From: an uncultured Craurococcus sp.
Lineage (GTDB): Bacteria; Pseudomonadota; Alphaproteobacteria; Acetobacterales; Acetobacteraceae
Length of the DNA: 63,641 nt
Assembly: GCA_902805545.1 (NCBI GenBank)
Contig: CADCTD010000076.1
Location: forward strand, 1-63,641
Reading direction: 5' to 3'
Under the pieces are notes generated by a model. That model had not been told where the DNA came from. It was given only the letters and a program-made list of their open reading frames with translations, and did no database searches. Every line of letters starts with the position of its first letter. Within the stretch, counting starts at the first letter, position 1. Shown here one piece after another: positions 9,931-18,745 of the stretch. Made by a program: the position numbers and the translations under genes.

Positions 9931-9954
9931 GCGGCGTTTACGTCAATACGCCGC
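9931..9954. terminator. Seven-bp stem-loop after the QueD-like gene
   Basis: GCGGCGT (9931-9937) pairs with ACGCCGC (9948-9954) around a ten-base loop. A short T-run (CCTTTTTCG) follows about 16 bases later. It lies between the QueD-like gene and the next gene on the same strand, so a weak terminator is plausible. Confidence 0.4.
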
Positions 9955-10053
9955 TGCCAAATCCTCCCTTTTTCGTTTATATGGAATGCAGCTTGTACCC
10001 GGCGCCAGGATCACGCCGCGGGCCGGCATGTCTGTATGGGGTTGGGGGTAACT

Positions 10054-10578
10054 ATGCGGCTGATCGAACGGCGCCGGATGATGCTGGGGGTCGGCCTTCT
10101 CCCACTCGGCCTCGGCCGCGCCAGGGCGCAGGCGCTGCAGCCCCTGCCCACGCCCACCGGCCGGGTCATCCTCACCGTCTCCGGCAAGATCGGCGTCACC
10201 AACGAGGGTGAGACGGCCCGCTTCGACCGCGCGATGCTGGAGGCGATCGGCCTCGCCTCCTTCACCACCGCCACCCCCTGGTATGACGGGCCGGTGACCT
10301 TCGAAGGCGTGCCGATGACGCGGCTGCTGCAGCGCCTCGGCGCCCAGGGCGAGACGGTGCAGGCGGTCGCCCTCAACGACTACTCGACCGACATCCCGGT
10401 GGCCGACTTCAGCCAGCACGGCGTGCTGCTGGCGCTGAAGCGCGACGGCAACTACCTGACGGTGCGGGACAAGGGCCCGCTCTTCATCGTCTACCCCTAT
10501 GATTCGGATCCGGCGCTGAAGTCGCCCCGCTACTACGGCCGCTCCGCCTGGCAGGTGGCGCGCCTGGTCGTCAACTAG
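10054..10578 (+). CDS. Exported SUOX-fold (molybdopterin-binding-like) protein
   Basis: A 174-residue protein with a twin-arginine-like start (RRRMMLGVGLLPLGLGRARAQA), so it is probably exported. The mature part resembles the small oxidoreductase molybdopterin-binding (SUOX) fold: FDRAMLEAIGL, TPWYDGPVTFEGVPMTRLL, VALNDYSTDIPV and a DKGPLFIVYPYD segment. These stand-alone domains often neighbour two-component or cyclic-di-GMP genes and may be ligand sensors rather than enzymes; no molybdenum-ligating cysteine is obvious. The ATG at 10054 has a GGGGGTA ribosome site. The next gene, a GGDEF-EAL protein, starts three bases after the stop, so the two are almost certainly co-transcribed. Confidence 0.72.
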   Translation: MRLIERRRMMLGVGLLPLGLGRARAQALQPLPTPTGRVILTVSGKIGVTNEGETARFDRAMLEAIGLASFTTATPWYDGPVTFEGVPMTRLLQRLGAQGETVQAVALNDYSTDIPVADFSQHGVLLALKRDGNYLTVRDKGPLFIVYPYDSDPALKSPRYYGRSAWQVARLVVN

Positions 10579-10581
10579 CCG

Positions 10582-13074
10582 ATGCCCGGGCGGGAGGCGC
10601 ACCTGCAGACGCAGCCGCCCGCCGGCCTGCCGCGCCTCCAGCGCGCCGGCTTCATCACCATCATCGGCGTGCTGGTCCTGGTCGCCGGCTATGTCTCCGT
10701 CCTCATCAGCCAGCGCCAGCAATCGCTGACCGCGGTCTCGCGCTACAACGTCACCTGGCTGCTGAGCCAGGGCGTGCTGGAGGTGTCGCGGCTGCAGACG
10801 GCCATCGCCTCCTACCGCGCCGAGCCCGACGAGGAGAATCTCGAGACCGTCCAGCTCTGGCTCGACATCGTCGCCAACCGCGCCCAGCTCCTCGGCGGCG
10901 GGGACGTGGCGGTCTTCATCCGCGAGGACCCGGAGCGGCAGGTAACCGTCGCCCAGCTCCAGCGCGCTGTCGCCGCCGCGCAGCCGCTGGCCGAGCGGCT
11001 CGGCGAGCCCGGCATCGCCGAGCGCATGCAGGAGCCCTTCGCCGAGCTGAGCCCGCGCCTGACCCGGCTGGTCGCCGCCGCCTATACCCATGGCAACGAC
11101 CTCGTCTCCGGCGACATCCAGCATCTCGGCCAGCTCTACTGGACCTTCACCGGCGTGCTGGTCGCCCTGCTGCTCTGCTGCGGCGGGCTGATCGCCACGC
11201 TGGTGGCGCATAACCGGATGATCAGGGCTGCCCATGCCGAGGTCCAGGCCCTGGTGCAGGACCTGACGCGCACCGGCCACCAGCTCGCCGTCGCCAAGGA
11301 GCAGGCGCAGGAGGCGATGGCCGAGGTGCAGCAGCAGTACCGCGAGCTGCGCTACCGCGATGCCGAGCTGCACCTGCAGAACACCCGCTTCGATGCGGCG
11401 CTGAACAACATGTCCCAGGCGCTCTGCATGGCGGGCGGCGACGGGCGGCTGATCGTCTGCAACCGCCGCTTCCTCGAATTCTTCGGCCTGGTCGAGGCTG
11501 AGGCCCAGGCCGGGACCGCGATGGACACGCTGCTCCAGGCGGTCTCCAAGGCCGGGCGGATCGACCCTGGCCTGCTGGAGGAGCTGCATGCGGCCCAGCT
11601 CGCGCTGCTCGCCGAGCGGCGGGCCGGGGCCTTCTGGCGCGAGGGGGCGGATGGCCGCGCCATCGCCATCTCCCACCGCCCCATGGCCGATGGCGGCTGG
11701 GTCGCGACCTTCGAGGACATCACCGAGCGCCGCCGGGTCGAGGCCCGCATCAGCTACATGGCGCATCATGACGAGCTGACCGACCTGCCCAACCGCCTGC
11801 TCTTCCGCGAGCGGATGGAGACGGCGCTCGCCTCCGGTCGCGGCCGGGAGCGCGGGCTGGCGCTGCTCTTCCTCGACCTCGACCACTTCAAGAACGTCAA
11901 CGACACGCTCGGCCATCCGCTCGGCGATGCCCTGCTGCGCGACGTGGCGCGGCGGCTGCGCAGCTGCATCCGCGAGGGCGACCTGGTGGCGCGGCTCGGC
12001 GGCGACGAGTTCGCCATCCTCCAGGCCCCGGGCCGATCCGCCGAGGAGGCCGCCGACCTCGCCCAGCGCGTGGTCGACGTCATCTGCGCGCCCTATGAGC
12101 TGCTCGGCTACCGCGCCCAGGTCGGCGCCAGCATCGGCATCGCGCTGGCCGAGCATGTCTCGGGCAATGCCGCGACGGCCGCCGACCTGATGCTGAAGCA
12201 TGCCGACCTCGCCCTCTACCGCGCCAAGGCGGCGGGGCGGCGGACCTGGCGCTTCTTCGAGGCGAGCATGGCGGCGGAGCTGGAGGCCCGGCTGGCGATG
12301 GAGGCCGACCTGCGCGAGGCCCTGCCGCGCAACCAGCTCGAGGTGATGTACCAGCCGATCTTCGGCCTGCAGGCCAACCGCCTCGCCGGCTTCGAGGCGC
12401 TGCTGCGCTGGCGCCACCCGACCCGCGGCATGGTCTCGCCCGCCGAGTTCATCCCGCTGATGGAGGAGACCGGGCTGATCGAGGCGGTCGGCCGCTGGGT
12501 GCTGGAGCAGGCGACGCGCGAGGCCGCCACCTGGCCGGCGCCGCTGAAGGTGGCCGTCAACCTCTCGCCGCTGCAGTTCCGCGCCGCCGACATCGCCAGC
12601 AGCATGCTGCATGTGCTCGGCCAGTCCGGCCTCGCGCCGGGGCGGCTGGAGCTGGAGATCACCGAATCCGCCCTGCTGCAATCCGACGGCGGCGTGGCCG
12701 AGGTGCTGCAGGCCTTCCGCAGCACCGGCATCCGCACCTCGCTCGACGATTTCGGCACGCGCTATTCCTCGCTGAGCTACCTGCTCAGCTTCCCCTTCGA
12801 CAAGATCAAGATCGACCAGTCCTTCGTGCGCGACATGGCGGACCGGTCGGCATCCGTCGCCATCGTCACCTCCGTCGCCCATCTGGCGAACCAGCTCGGC
12901 ATGGCGACGACGGCCGAGGGGGTGGAGACGGCGGAGCAGCTCCGCCGCGTGCGCGAGGCCGGCTGCACCGAGGCGCAGGGCTATTTCTTCGGCCCGCCCG
13001 AATCGGCGACGGAGCTGCGCCGCTGGTTCGACGAGCCGAGCCGCTCGGAGCGCATCCTCCAGGCGGCGCTGTAG
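10582..13074 (+). CDS. Membrane-bound GGDEF-EAL cyclic-di-GMP protein
   Basis: An 830-residue inner-membrane regulator of cyclic-di-GMP. One helix lies near residues 15-37, a periplasmic region follows, a second helix lies near 190-214, then a coiled coil and a PAS-like segment. The GGDEF domain has an intact RLGGDEF at about 470 with the RxxD inhibitory site five residues before it (REGDLVARL). The EAL domain (about 570-815) has FEALLRW, VNLSPLQF, EITES, LDDFGT, KIDQSFV and AEGVET, so all metal and catalytic positions appear present. Both activities are therefore possible. The periplasmic part probably works with the exported SUOX-fold protein encoded just upstream. Confidence 0.92.
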   Translation: MPGREAHLQTQPPAGLPRLQRAGFITIIGVLVLVAGYVSVLISQRQQSLTAVSRYNVTWLLSQGVLEVSRLQTAIASYRAEPDEENLETVQLWLDIVANRAQLLGGGDVAVFIREDPERQVTVAQLQRAVAAAQPLAERLGEPGIAERMQEPFAELSPRLTRLVAAAYTHGNDLVSGDIQHLGQLYWTFTGVLVALLLCCGGLIATLVAHNRMIRAAHAEVQALVQDLTRTGHQLAVAKEQAQEAMAEVQQQYRELRYRDAELHLQNTRFDAALNNMSQALCMAGGDGRLIVCNRRFLEFFGLVEAEAQAGTAMDTLLQAVSKAGRIDPGLLEELHAAQLALLAERRAGAFWREGADGRAIAISHRPMADGGWVATFEDITERRRVEARISYMAHHDELTDLPNRLLFRERMETALASGRGRERGLALLFLDLDHFKNVNDTLGHPLGDALLRDVARRLRSCIREGDLVARLGGDEFAILQAPGRSAEEAADLAQRVVDVICAPYELLGYRAQVGASIGIALAEHVSGNAATAADLMLKHADLALYRAKAAGRRTWRFFEASMAAELEARLAMEADLREALPRNQLEVMYQPIFGLQANRLAGFEALLRWRHPTRGMVSPAEFIPLMEETGLIEAVGRWVLEQATREAATWPAPLKVAVNLSPLQFRAADIASSMLHVLGQSGLAPGRLELEITESALLQSDGGVAEVLQAFRSTGIRTSLDDFGTRYSSLSYLLSFPFDKIKIDQSFVRDMADRSASVAIVTSVAHLANQLGMATTAEGVETAEQLRRVREAGCTEAQGYFFGPPESATELRRWFDEPSRSERILQAAL

Positions 13075-13120
13075 CCGGCCCTGGTTGGCCTCCGCGCCCG
13101 CGGCTGGCAGATAGGGCGCC

Positions 13121-14353
13121 ATGCCGCACCATATCCCCCTCATCACGACGCTTGCCGCAGCACTTGGGGCTGCCCTGCTGTTCGGGGTGCTGGCGCGCAA
13201 GCTGCGCCTGCCGCCGCTCGCCGGCTACCTTTTGGCCGGCATCCTGATCGGGCCGCACACGCCGGGCTTCGTCGGCGACCTGGCGCTGGCCGGGGAGCTC
13301 TCCGAGATCGGCATCATCCTGCTGATGTTCGGCGTCGGCCTGCACTTTTCGCCGAGGGAGCTGGCGGAGGCGCGCAGCGTCGCGGTGCCGGGGGCGGTGG
13401 TGGGAATGAGCGTCGCCACGCTGCTCGGTTGGGGGCTGGCGCGGCTCTGGGGCTGGACGGACGGGCAGGGGCTGGTCTTCGGCATCTGCCTCTCCGTCGC
13501 CAGCACGGTGGTGCTGCTGCGCGCCTTGCAGGAACGCGGCAGCACCGGAAGCCGGGCCGGGCAGGTCGCGGTCGGTTGGCTGGTGGTCGAGGACCTGGCG
13601 ATGGTCGTCGCCCTGGTGCTGGTCCCGGTCGGCGCCGCGCTGCTGGACGGCCGCGTGCCGGCAGGGATGCTGACCGGCATGGGCGTCGGCCCGCAGGATA
13701 TCCTGCTCTCCCTGCTGATCACCCTCGGCAAGGTCGCCGTCTTCGTCGCGCTGATGCTGGTGGTCGGCAGCCGGGTGATGCCCTGGGTGCTGTCCCTGGT
13801 CGGCGGGCTGCGCTCGCGCGAGCTGTTCTCGCTCGCCGCGCTGGTCGCGGCGCTCGGCGTCGCCTACATCGCCTATTTCGCCTTCGGCGTGTCCTTCGCG
13901 CTCGGCGCCTTCCTCTCCGGCCTGGTGCTTGGCCAGTCGCCGCTCAGCCAGAAGGCGGCGGAGCAGACCCTGCCGCTGCGCGACGCCTTCGCGGTGCTGT
14001 TCTTCGTCTCGGTCGGTATGCTGTTCGACCCGCGCATCCTGGTGGAGCGGCCCTTCGCCGTCATCGCCGCGACGCTGGTGGTGATGGTGGGCAAGTCCGC
14101 CGCCGCCTGGGCCATCGCCCGGTTGCGCGGGATGAGCGAGGGCGAGGCGCTGATGATCGCCGCCTCGCTCGCGCAGATCGGCGAGTTCAGCTTCATCCTG
14201 GCGGGGCTCGGCGTGGCGGAGCGGGTGATGCCGGCCATCGGGCGTGACATGGTGCTGGCCGTCGCGCTGCTGACCATCGCGCTGAACCCGGCCGCCTTCT
14301 GGCTGGCGGACCGGATGGCGGCGCGCCTCACGCCTCGCCCAGCACCTCTGTGA
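13121..14353 (+). CDS. CPA2-family cation:proton antiporter
   Basis: A 410-residue membrane antiporter of the KefB/YbaL/GerN group, with about twelve hydrophobic helices and family segments PPLAGYLLAGILIGPHTPGFVGD, FGVGLHFSPREL, SVASTVVLLRAL and VVEDLAMVV. It lacks the cytoplasmic NAD-binding (TrkA-N) tail that KefB/KefC carry, so nucleotide gating is unlikely from this polypeptide. Its last 26 bases overlap the convergent ABC ATPase gene. The transported ion cannot be assigned. Confidence 0.87.
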   Translation: MPHHIPLITTLAAALGAALLFGVLARKLRLPPLAGYLLAGILIGPHTPGFVGDLALAGELSEIGIILLMFGVGLHFSPRELAEARSVAVPGAVVGMSVATLLGWGLARLWGWTDGQGLVFGICLSVASTVVLLRALQERGSTGSRAGQVAVGWLVVEDLAMVVALVLVPVGAALLDGRVPAGMLTGMGVGPQDILLSLLITLGKVAVFVALMLVVGSRVMPWVLSLVGGLRSRELFSLAALVAALGVAYIAYFAFGVSFALGAFLSGLVLGQSPLSQKAAEQTLPLRDAFAVLFFVSVGMLFDPRILVERPFAVIAATLVVMVGKSAAAWAIARLRGMSEGEALMIAASLAQIGEFSFILAGLGVAERVMPAIGRDMVLAVALLTIALNPAAFWLADRMAARLTPRPAPL

Positions 14354-15059
14354 CGGATCCATCTTGTGCGATGCGGCCTGCGTCGAGGCGGATGACGCGG
14401 TTGCACCACTCGCGGACGATGCTCATGTCGTGGGTGGCGAGCACCAGGATCTCGGCCTTGCTGACGAGGGCCTCGAGCTTGGCGCGGGCGCGCTGCATGA
14501 AGTCGGCGTCGCCGGCGAGGAACCACTCGTCCATCAGCAGCACCTCGGGGTCCATCACGGTGGCCATGGCGAAGGACAGCCGGACCGACATCCCTGCCGA
14601 GTAGGCGCGGACGGGGACGTCGAGGAACTCGGCGAGGCCGGAGAAGGCGCCGACCTCCTCGGCGAGGCTGGCGCTCTCGGCCTCGCCGAGGCCCCGGAAC
14701 AGGCCGCGGAGCACGATGTTCTCGCGCCCCGTTGCATGCGGGTCCATCCCGGCGGCCGGGTCGATCAGCGCGCCGATGCTGCCCGCCACCTCGAGCCGGC
14801 CGCCGACCGGCTCGTAGACCCCGGCCAGCGTCCGCAGCAAGGTGGTCTTGCCCGCGCCGTTGTGGCCGACCAGCGCCACCCGCTCGCCGGGGGCGATGCG
14901 GAAGCTGAGCTCGCGCAGCGCCGAGACCACGATGCGGCTGGCCTCGTCCTGGCGCAGCCGCAAGGGCGAGTTGGCGAGGATGCGCTTTTTCAGCGAGCGC
15001 GCGCCCAGGTGGTAGAGCGGGAACTCGATGGTCACCGCCTCGGCTTGGATGTGGGGCAT
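14328..15059 (-). CDS. ABC-2 exporter ATP-binding protein (KpsT/Wzt type)
   Basis: A 243-residue ATPase of the polysaccharide/teichoic-acid export subgroup. Walker A is GHNGAGKT (65-72), the signature is YSAGMSVRL and Walker B is VLLMDEWFLAGD. The long N-terminal lead before Walker A and the GSIGALIDPAAGMDPHATGRENI segment are typical of KpsT/Wzt. It has no C-terminal carbohydrate-binding domain, so it resembles KpsT. The membrane partner gene ends one base upstream. No glycosyltransferases are nearby in this window, so the exported glycan is unknown. Confidence 0.88.
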   Translation of the reverse strand: MPHIQAEAVTIEFPLYHLGARSLKKRILANSPLRLRQDEASRIVVSALRELSFRIAPGERVALVGHNGAGKTTLLRTLAGVYEPVGGRLEVAGSIGALIDPAAGMDPHATGRENIVLRGLFRGLGEAESASLAEEVGAFSGLAEFLDVPVRAYSAGMSVRLSFAMATVMDPEVLLMDEWFLAGDADFMQRARAKLEALVSKAEILVLATHDMSIVREWCNRVIRLDAGRIAQDGSVTEVLGEA

Positions 15060-15060
15060 G

Positions 15061-15900
15061 TCAGACCCAGAAGGCGATGCGGCCGCGGAAGCGGATGAAG
15101 AAGCCGAGCGCGAGCCCGGCCATGGCGGCGGTGAAGAGGCAGGCCGAGGCCCAGACGCCGGGCGAGGCGCCGCCCTCGATCAGCGGCCCGCGCACCGTCT
15201 CCATCACCACGTAGAAGGGGTTGAGCACCAGCCACTCGGCCTTGCCCGGGCCCAGCAGCTCGGGCTTCCACAGCACCGGCGAGAGGAAGAAGGCGAGCTG
15301 CATGACGCTGCCGACGATCGGGGGGATGTCGCGGAAGCGGGCACACAGCATGCCGAGGAAAAGCGCCAGCGCGCAGGCATTGACCGCGAGCAGCGCCAGC
15401 CCCGGCAGCGCCCAGAGCGCCTCCCAGCCCGGCCAGGCGCCGGTGAGGGCGAAGACGGCGAGGATGATGGGCAGGCTGTGGGCGGCGATGACGGCGTTGC
15501 GCCAGACGCAGCGCAGCACATGGACCGTGTAGGGCAGGGGCAGCTGGCGGATGATGCCCTCGGCGCTGGTCAGGCTGGTGCAGGCATCGGTGACGATGGC
15601 GTTGATGGTGTTCCAGGTGATCAGGCTGACGGCGATGAAGGGCAGGTAGTCGACCAGGCTCATCTTGAAGAGCGAGGAGTAGAGCAGCCCGAGCCCGGCG
15701 ATCATCACCGCGTTGGACAGCGTCAGCCAGAACGGCCCGAGCACCGAGCCGCGGTAGCGGTTGCGGATGTCGAGCGAGGCCAGCGCAAAGCTCAGCCGCC
15801 ACCGCCGCACCCCGGTGGCGATGTCCCCGAGCGCCGCCGCGCGACGCCGCGGCGTCCGGGCATCAAAAACATAAAGCGCCTCGGGCCGCGCCCCAGGCAT
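15061..15900 (-). CDS. ABC-2 exporter permease (KpsM/Wzm type)
   Basis: Partner permease of the ATPase that follows it, 279 residues from the ATG at 15900. It has the amphipathic pre-segment (LDIRNRYRGSVLGPFWLTLSN) and six hydrophobic helices of the ABC-2 type. Two further in-frame ATGs (15918, 15954) would add up to 18 residues; 15900 gives MPGARPEALYVFD, but I cannot separate them firmly. Together the two genes should form a complete two-protein exporter for a cell-surface polysaccharide or glycolipid. Confidence 0.85.
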   Translation of the reverse strand: MPGARPEALYVFDARTPRRRAAALGDIATGVRRWRLSFALASLDIRNRYRGSVLGPFWLTLSNAVMIAGLGLLYSSLFKMSLVDYLPFIAVSLITWNTINAIVTDACTSLTSAEGIIRQLPLPYTVHVLRCVWRNAVIAAHSLPIILAVFALTGAWPGWEALWALPGLALLAVNACALALFLGMLCARFRDIPPIVGSVMQLAFFLSPVLWKPELLGPGKAEWLVLNPFYVVMETVRGPLIEGGASPGVWASACLFTAAMAGLALGFFIRFRGRIAFWV

Positions 15901-15997
15901 GGCAGTTCCATCCGGCATGGCGGGGCTATAGACTCTCCTCGATCCGGGCGCCACCGGGCTTGCATCCCGGCCCGAAACTCGTCATATCCCCCGCCGC

Positions 15998-16074
15998 GCC
16001 TGGGTAGCTCAGCTGGTTAGAGCACGGCACTCATAATGCCGGGGTCGCCGGTTCAAGTCCGGCCTCAGGTACCA
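15998..16074 (+). tRNA. tRNA-Met (anticodon CAT), elongator type
   Basis: The 77-base cloverleaf can be drawn. The acceptor is GCCTGGG/CTCAGGT with two G-U pairs, and the D-arm is GCTC/GAGC. The anticodon stem is CGGCA/TGCCG with loop CTCATAA (CAT at 16032-16034). The T-arm is GCCGG/CCGGC with loop TTCAAGT, then discriminator A and encoded CCA. The anticodon arm matches elongator tRNA-Met of other bacteria closely. The tRNA-Ile2 alternative, which also reads CAT, is less likely. Confidence 0.92.
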
Positions 16075-16086
16075 CCTTCCCTCGCG

Positions 16087-17778
16087 CTAGGCGGCCACGA
16101 CGGCCGGCCGCTTGACCAGCCGCAGCGCCAGCGCCGTCACCGCCGTCCCGGCCAGCAGCGCCACCACATAGCCGCCGAGATGCGAGACCGCGTTCGGGAT
16201 CGGCAGTACGAAGACGCCGCCATGCGGCACCCGCAGTTCCGACCCGACCGCCATGGAGATCGCCCCCGCCACCGCGGAGCCGGCGACCAGCGCCGGGATC
16301 ACCCGCAGCGGGTCCTTCGCCGCGAAGGGGATGGCCCCCTCGGAGATGAAGGCCAGCCCCAGGACACCTGCCGCCGGCGCCGCCTCCCGCTCCTCGGGGG
16401 TAAAGCGGTTGCGGAACAGGTAGGCGGCCAGCGCCAGTCCGAGCGGCGGCGTCATCCCCGCCACCATGGCGGCCGCCATCGGGCTGTAGACCTGGCTCGC
16501 CAGCAGCCCGGTCGAGAAGGCATAGGCCGCCTTGTTGACGGGCCCGCCCATGTCGAAGGCCATCATCCCGCCGATGACGAGGCCGAGCACGATCGCCTGG
16601 CTCCCCTGCATCCCGCGCAGGAACTCGGTCAGCCAGGCGAGCGCCGCCGCCACCGGCCCGCCGGCGACATAGATCAGCGCAAGGCCGGTGACCAGCGCGC
16701 CGAGCACCGGCAGGATCAGCACCGGCTTCAGCCCCTCGAGTGTCCGCGGCAGGCGGAGCGTCCGGTTCAGCCAGGCGACCGAGTAGCCGGCGACGAAGCC
16801 GGCCACGATGCCGCCGAGGAAGCCGGCATTGAGCTGCCCGGCGATCATCCCGCCGATCATCCCCGGCGCGATGCCCGGCCGGTCAGCGATGGAATAGGCG
16901 ATGTAGCCGCCGAGCGCCGGCACCATCAGGGCGAGCGCCGCCTTGCCGCCGATCTGGAACAGGGCGCCGGCCAGCGTGTCCCGGTGCGCCTCGTCGAAGG
17001 CGTAGATGCCGCCGAGCGCGAAGGCCAGCGCGATCAGCAGCCCGCCCGCGACGGTGAAGGGCAGCATGAAGGAGACGCCCGTCATCAGGTGCTTATAGGG
17101 GCCGCTGAGCTGCTTCTTGCCCGGGCCCGGCGCCTGCGGGGCGGCCGCATCGCCGCGGATCCTGGCCTCGGCGAAGGCGCGGCGGACCAGCGCCGAGCCA
17201 TCGTTGATCGCCGGCTTGGTGCCGCTGAGGAAGACCGGCTTCGCCCCGAAGCGGGAGAGGTCGACCTGGGTGTCGGCCGCGATCAGGACCAGGTCGGCCC
17301 CGGCGATCTCCTCCGGCGTGAGCGCGTTCTGCGCCCCGACCGAGCCTTGGGTCTCGACGCGGATCGCATGGCCGAGCGCCTTCGCCGCCCCCTCCAGCCC
17401 CTCGGCCGCCATGAAGGTATGGGCGATGCCGGTCGGGCAGGAGGTGATGGCGACAATCCGCCGGCCCTTCGCCTCGGCCGGCGCCGTGCCGCCATCGAGC
17501 CGCGCCAGCACCGCGGCCGGGTCGGCCAGCACCTCCTGGATCCCGGCGCGGATCGCCTGCATGCCGGACAGCGCGTCGGGCGCCGCCGCATCGCCGACCA
17601 GCAGCAGCCCATCGGCCTTGGCGGAGGCGGGCAGGGGGGAGACGACGCCCCGCTCCGTCCGCACCTCGACGGCGAGCTCCCGCCCGCCCTTGCGCGCCGC
17701 CTGGCGCAGCGCCTCGGCCGCCAGCATGGCCTGGACGGGGCTGTCCCCCGCCTCCACCACCGCGATCATCCCGGACAT
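16087..17778 (-). CDS. fruA: Fructose PTS enzyme IIB'BC
   Basis: Fructose-specific membrane permease of the phosphotransferase system, 563 residues, the same length as E. coli FruA. Residues 1-95 are a degenerate IIB' domain and 105-200 the active IIB domain, with the phosphorylated Cys114 ([12 protein letters not shown]). From about 220 on is the membrane IIC domain with [13 protein letters not shown] and [18 protein letters not shown]. It imports fructose and releases fructose-1-phosphate. The ATG at 17778 follows a GGGGAGGA ribosome site. It is the last gene of fruB-fruK-fruA, 16 bases after fruK. Confidence 0.95.
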   Translation of the reverse strand: MSGMIAVVEAGDSPVQAMLAAEALRQAARKGGRELAVEVRTERGVVSPLPASAKADGLLLVGDAAAPDALSGMQAIRAGIQEVLADPAAVLARLDGGTAPAEAKGRRIVAITSCPTGIAHTFMAAEGLEGAAKALGHAIRVETQGSVGAQNALTPEEIAGADLVLIAADTQVDLSRFGAKPVFLSGTKPAINDGSALVRRAFAEARIRGDAAAPQAPGPGKKQLSGPYKHLMTGVSFMLPFTVAGGLLIALAFALGGIYAFDEAHRDTLAGALFQIGGKAALALMVPALGGYIAYSIADRPGIAPGMIGGMIAGQLNAGFLGGIVAGFVAGYSVAWLNRTLRLPRTLEGLKPVLILPVLGALVTGLALIYVAGGPVAAALAWLTEFLRGMQGSQAIVLGLVIGGMMAFDMGGPVNKAAYAFSTGLLASQVYSPMAAAMVAGMTPPLGLALAAYLFRNRFTPEEREAAPAAGVLGLAFISEGAIPFAAKDPLRVIPALVAGSAVAGAISMAVGSELRVPHGGVFVLPIPNAVSHLGGYVVALLAGTAVTALALRLVKRPAVVAA

Positions 17779-17794
17779 GGCTTCCTCCCCGTCC

Positions 17795-18745
17795 CTACGC
17801 GACCGGCTCGGCGGCCAGCGAGGCGGCGATCGCCTCCACCGCCGCCCGGCCGGGCAGTTGCGCTTCCGTCTTCTGCAGCTTGGCCGCGGCGAAGCCGGCC
17901 GCCCGGCAGGCCAGCGCCGCCAGCGGCAGGGCATCGGCGAGGCCGGTGGCGATGCCGGCCACCATCGCATCCCCGGCGCCGACGCTGCTGGCGGCGGCCG
18001 GCAGGACGGGCGGACGCACCATCACCGCCTCGCCCGCGGTGACGAAGAGCGCTCCCTCCGCCCCGAGCGAGACCACCACCAGCCGCACCCCGCGCCCGGC
18101 GAGGCTGCGCGCCACATCGAGCTTCGCCGCCCGGTCCGGCAGCGGCCGGCCGGCCCAGGCCTCCAGCTCGTGCCGGTTCGGCTTCACCGCATGGGGCAGC
18201 ACCGGCGCCTCCAGCACGGCGGCGAGCGCCGGCCCGCTGGCATCGACCACCACCCGCGCCCCCTGCTCGGTCAGCAGGCCGACAAGGTCGGCATAGGTCT
18301 CGGCGGCGAGGCCTGGTGGCAGGCTGCCGGCCAGCACCGCGACCGTTCCCTTGCCGACCGCCACATGCAGCGCCGCCAGCGCCTCCTCCAGCGCCACCGG
18401 CGCGGGCTCCGTCCCGGGCAGGTTGATGTCGGTGGTGGCGCCGGTCGCGCGGTCGAGCAGCTTGACGTTGGTCCGCGTCTCGCCCGGGATGCGCACGCAG
18501 CAATCTTTGATTCCCCGCTCGGCGAAGAGGGCGCGGTAGGGCGCGTCATTCGCCTCTCCGAGCAGGCCCGTCGCCGTGACCGGCACCCCCCAATCGGCGA
18601 GGCAGGCGGCGACGTTGACGCCCTTGCCCGCCGGGTGCCGCGTGGCGCCGCGCGCCAGGTTGACGGCGCCGGGCCGTAGCGCGTCCAGCTCCACCGTCTG
18701 GTCGATCGCCGGGTTCAGCGAGAGGGTGACGAAGGGCGTGGCCAT
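17795..18745 (-). CDS. fruK: 1-phosphofructokinase
   Basis: A PfkB-family sugar kinase of 316 residues that phosphorylates the fructose-1-phosphate made by FruA to fructose-1,6-bisphosphate. The N-terminus is typical ([14 protein letters not shown]), as are [15 protein letters not shown] and the C-terminal anion-hole/catalytic segment [12 protein letters not shown] with the catalytic Asp. The ATG overlaps the fruB stop (ATGA), indicating translational coupling. Confidence 0.95.
   Translation of the reverse strand: MATPFVTLSLNPAIDQTVELDALRPGAVNLARGATRHPAGKGVNVAACLADWGVPVTATGLLGEANDAPYRALFAERGIKDCCVRIPGETRTNVKLLDRATGATTDINLPGTEPAPVALEEALAALHVAVGKGTVAVLAGSLPPGLAAETYADLVGLLTEQGARVVVDASGPALAAVLEAPVLPHAVKPNRHELEAWAGRPLPDRAAKLDVARSLAGRGVRLVVVSLGAEGALFVTAGEAVMVRPPVLPAAASSVGAGDAMVAGIATGLADALPLAALACRAAGFAAAKLQKTEAQLPGRAAVEAIAASLAAEPVA

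Noticed and set aside
9943-13200. 1,085-residue minus-strand open frame opposite the GGDEF-EAL gene
   Set aside because: It mirrors the GGDEF-EAL gene codon by codon and has no domain features.
15998-16074. tRNA as an integration site for an island
   Set aside because: No integrase or repeated tRNA 3' end was seen next to it; the flanking genes are ordinary chromosome.
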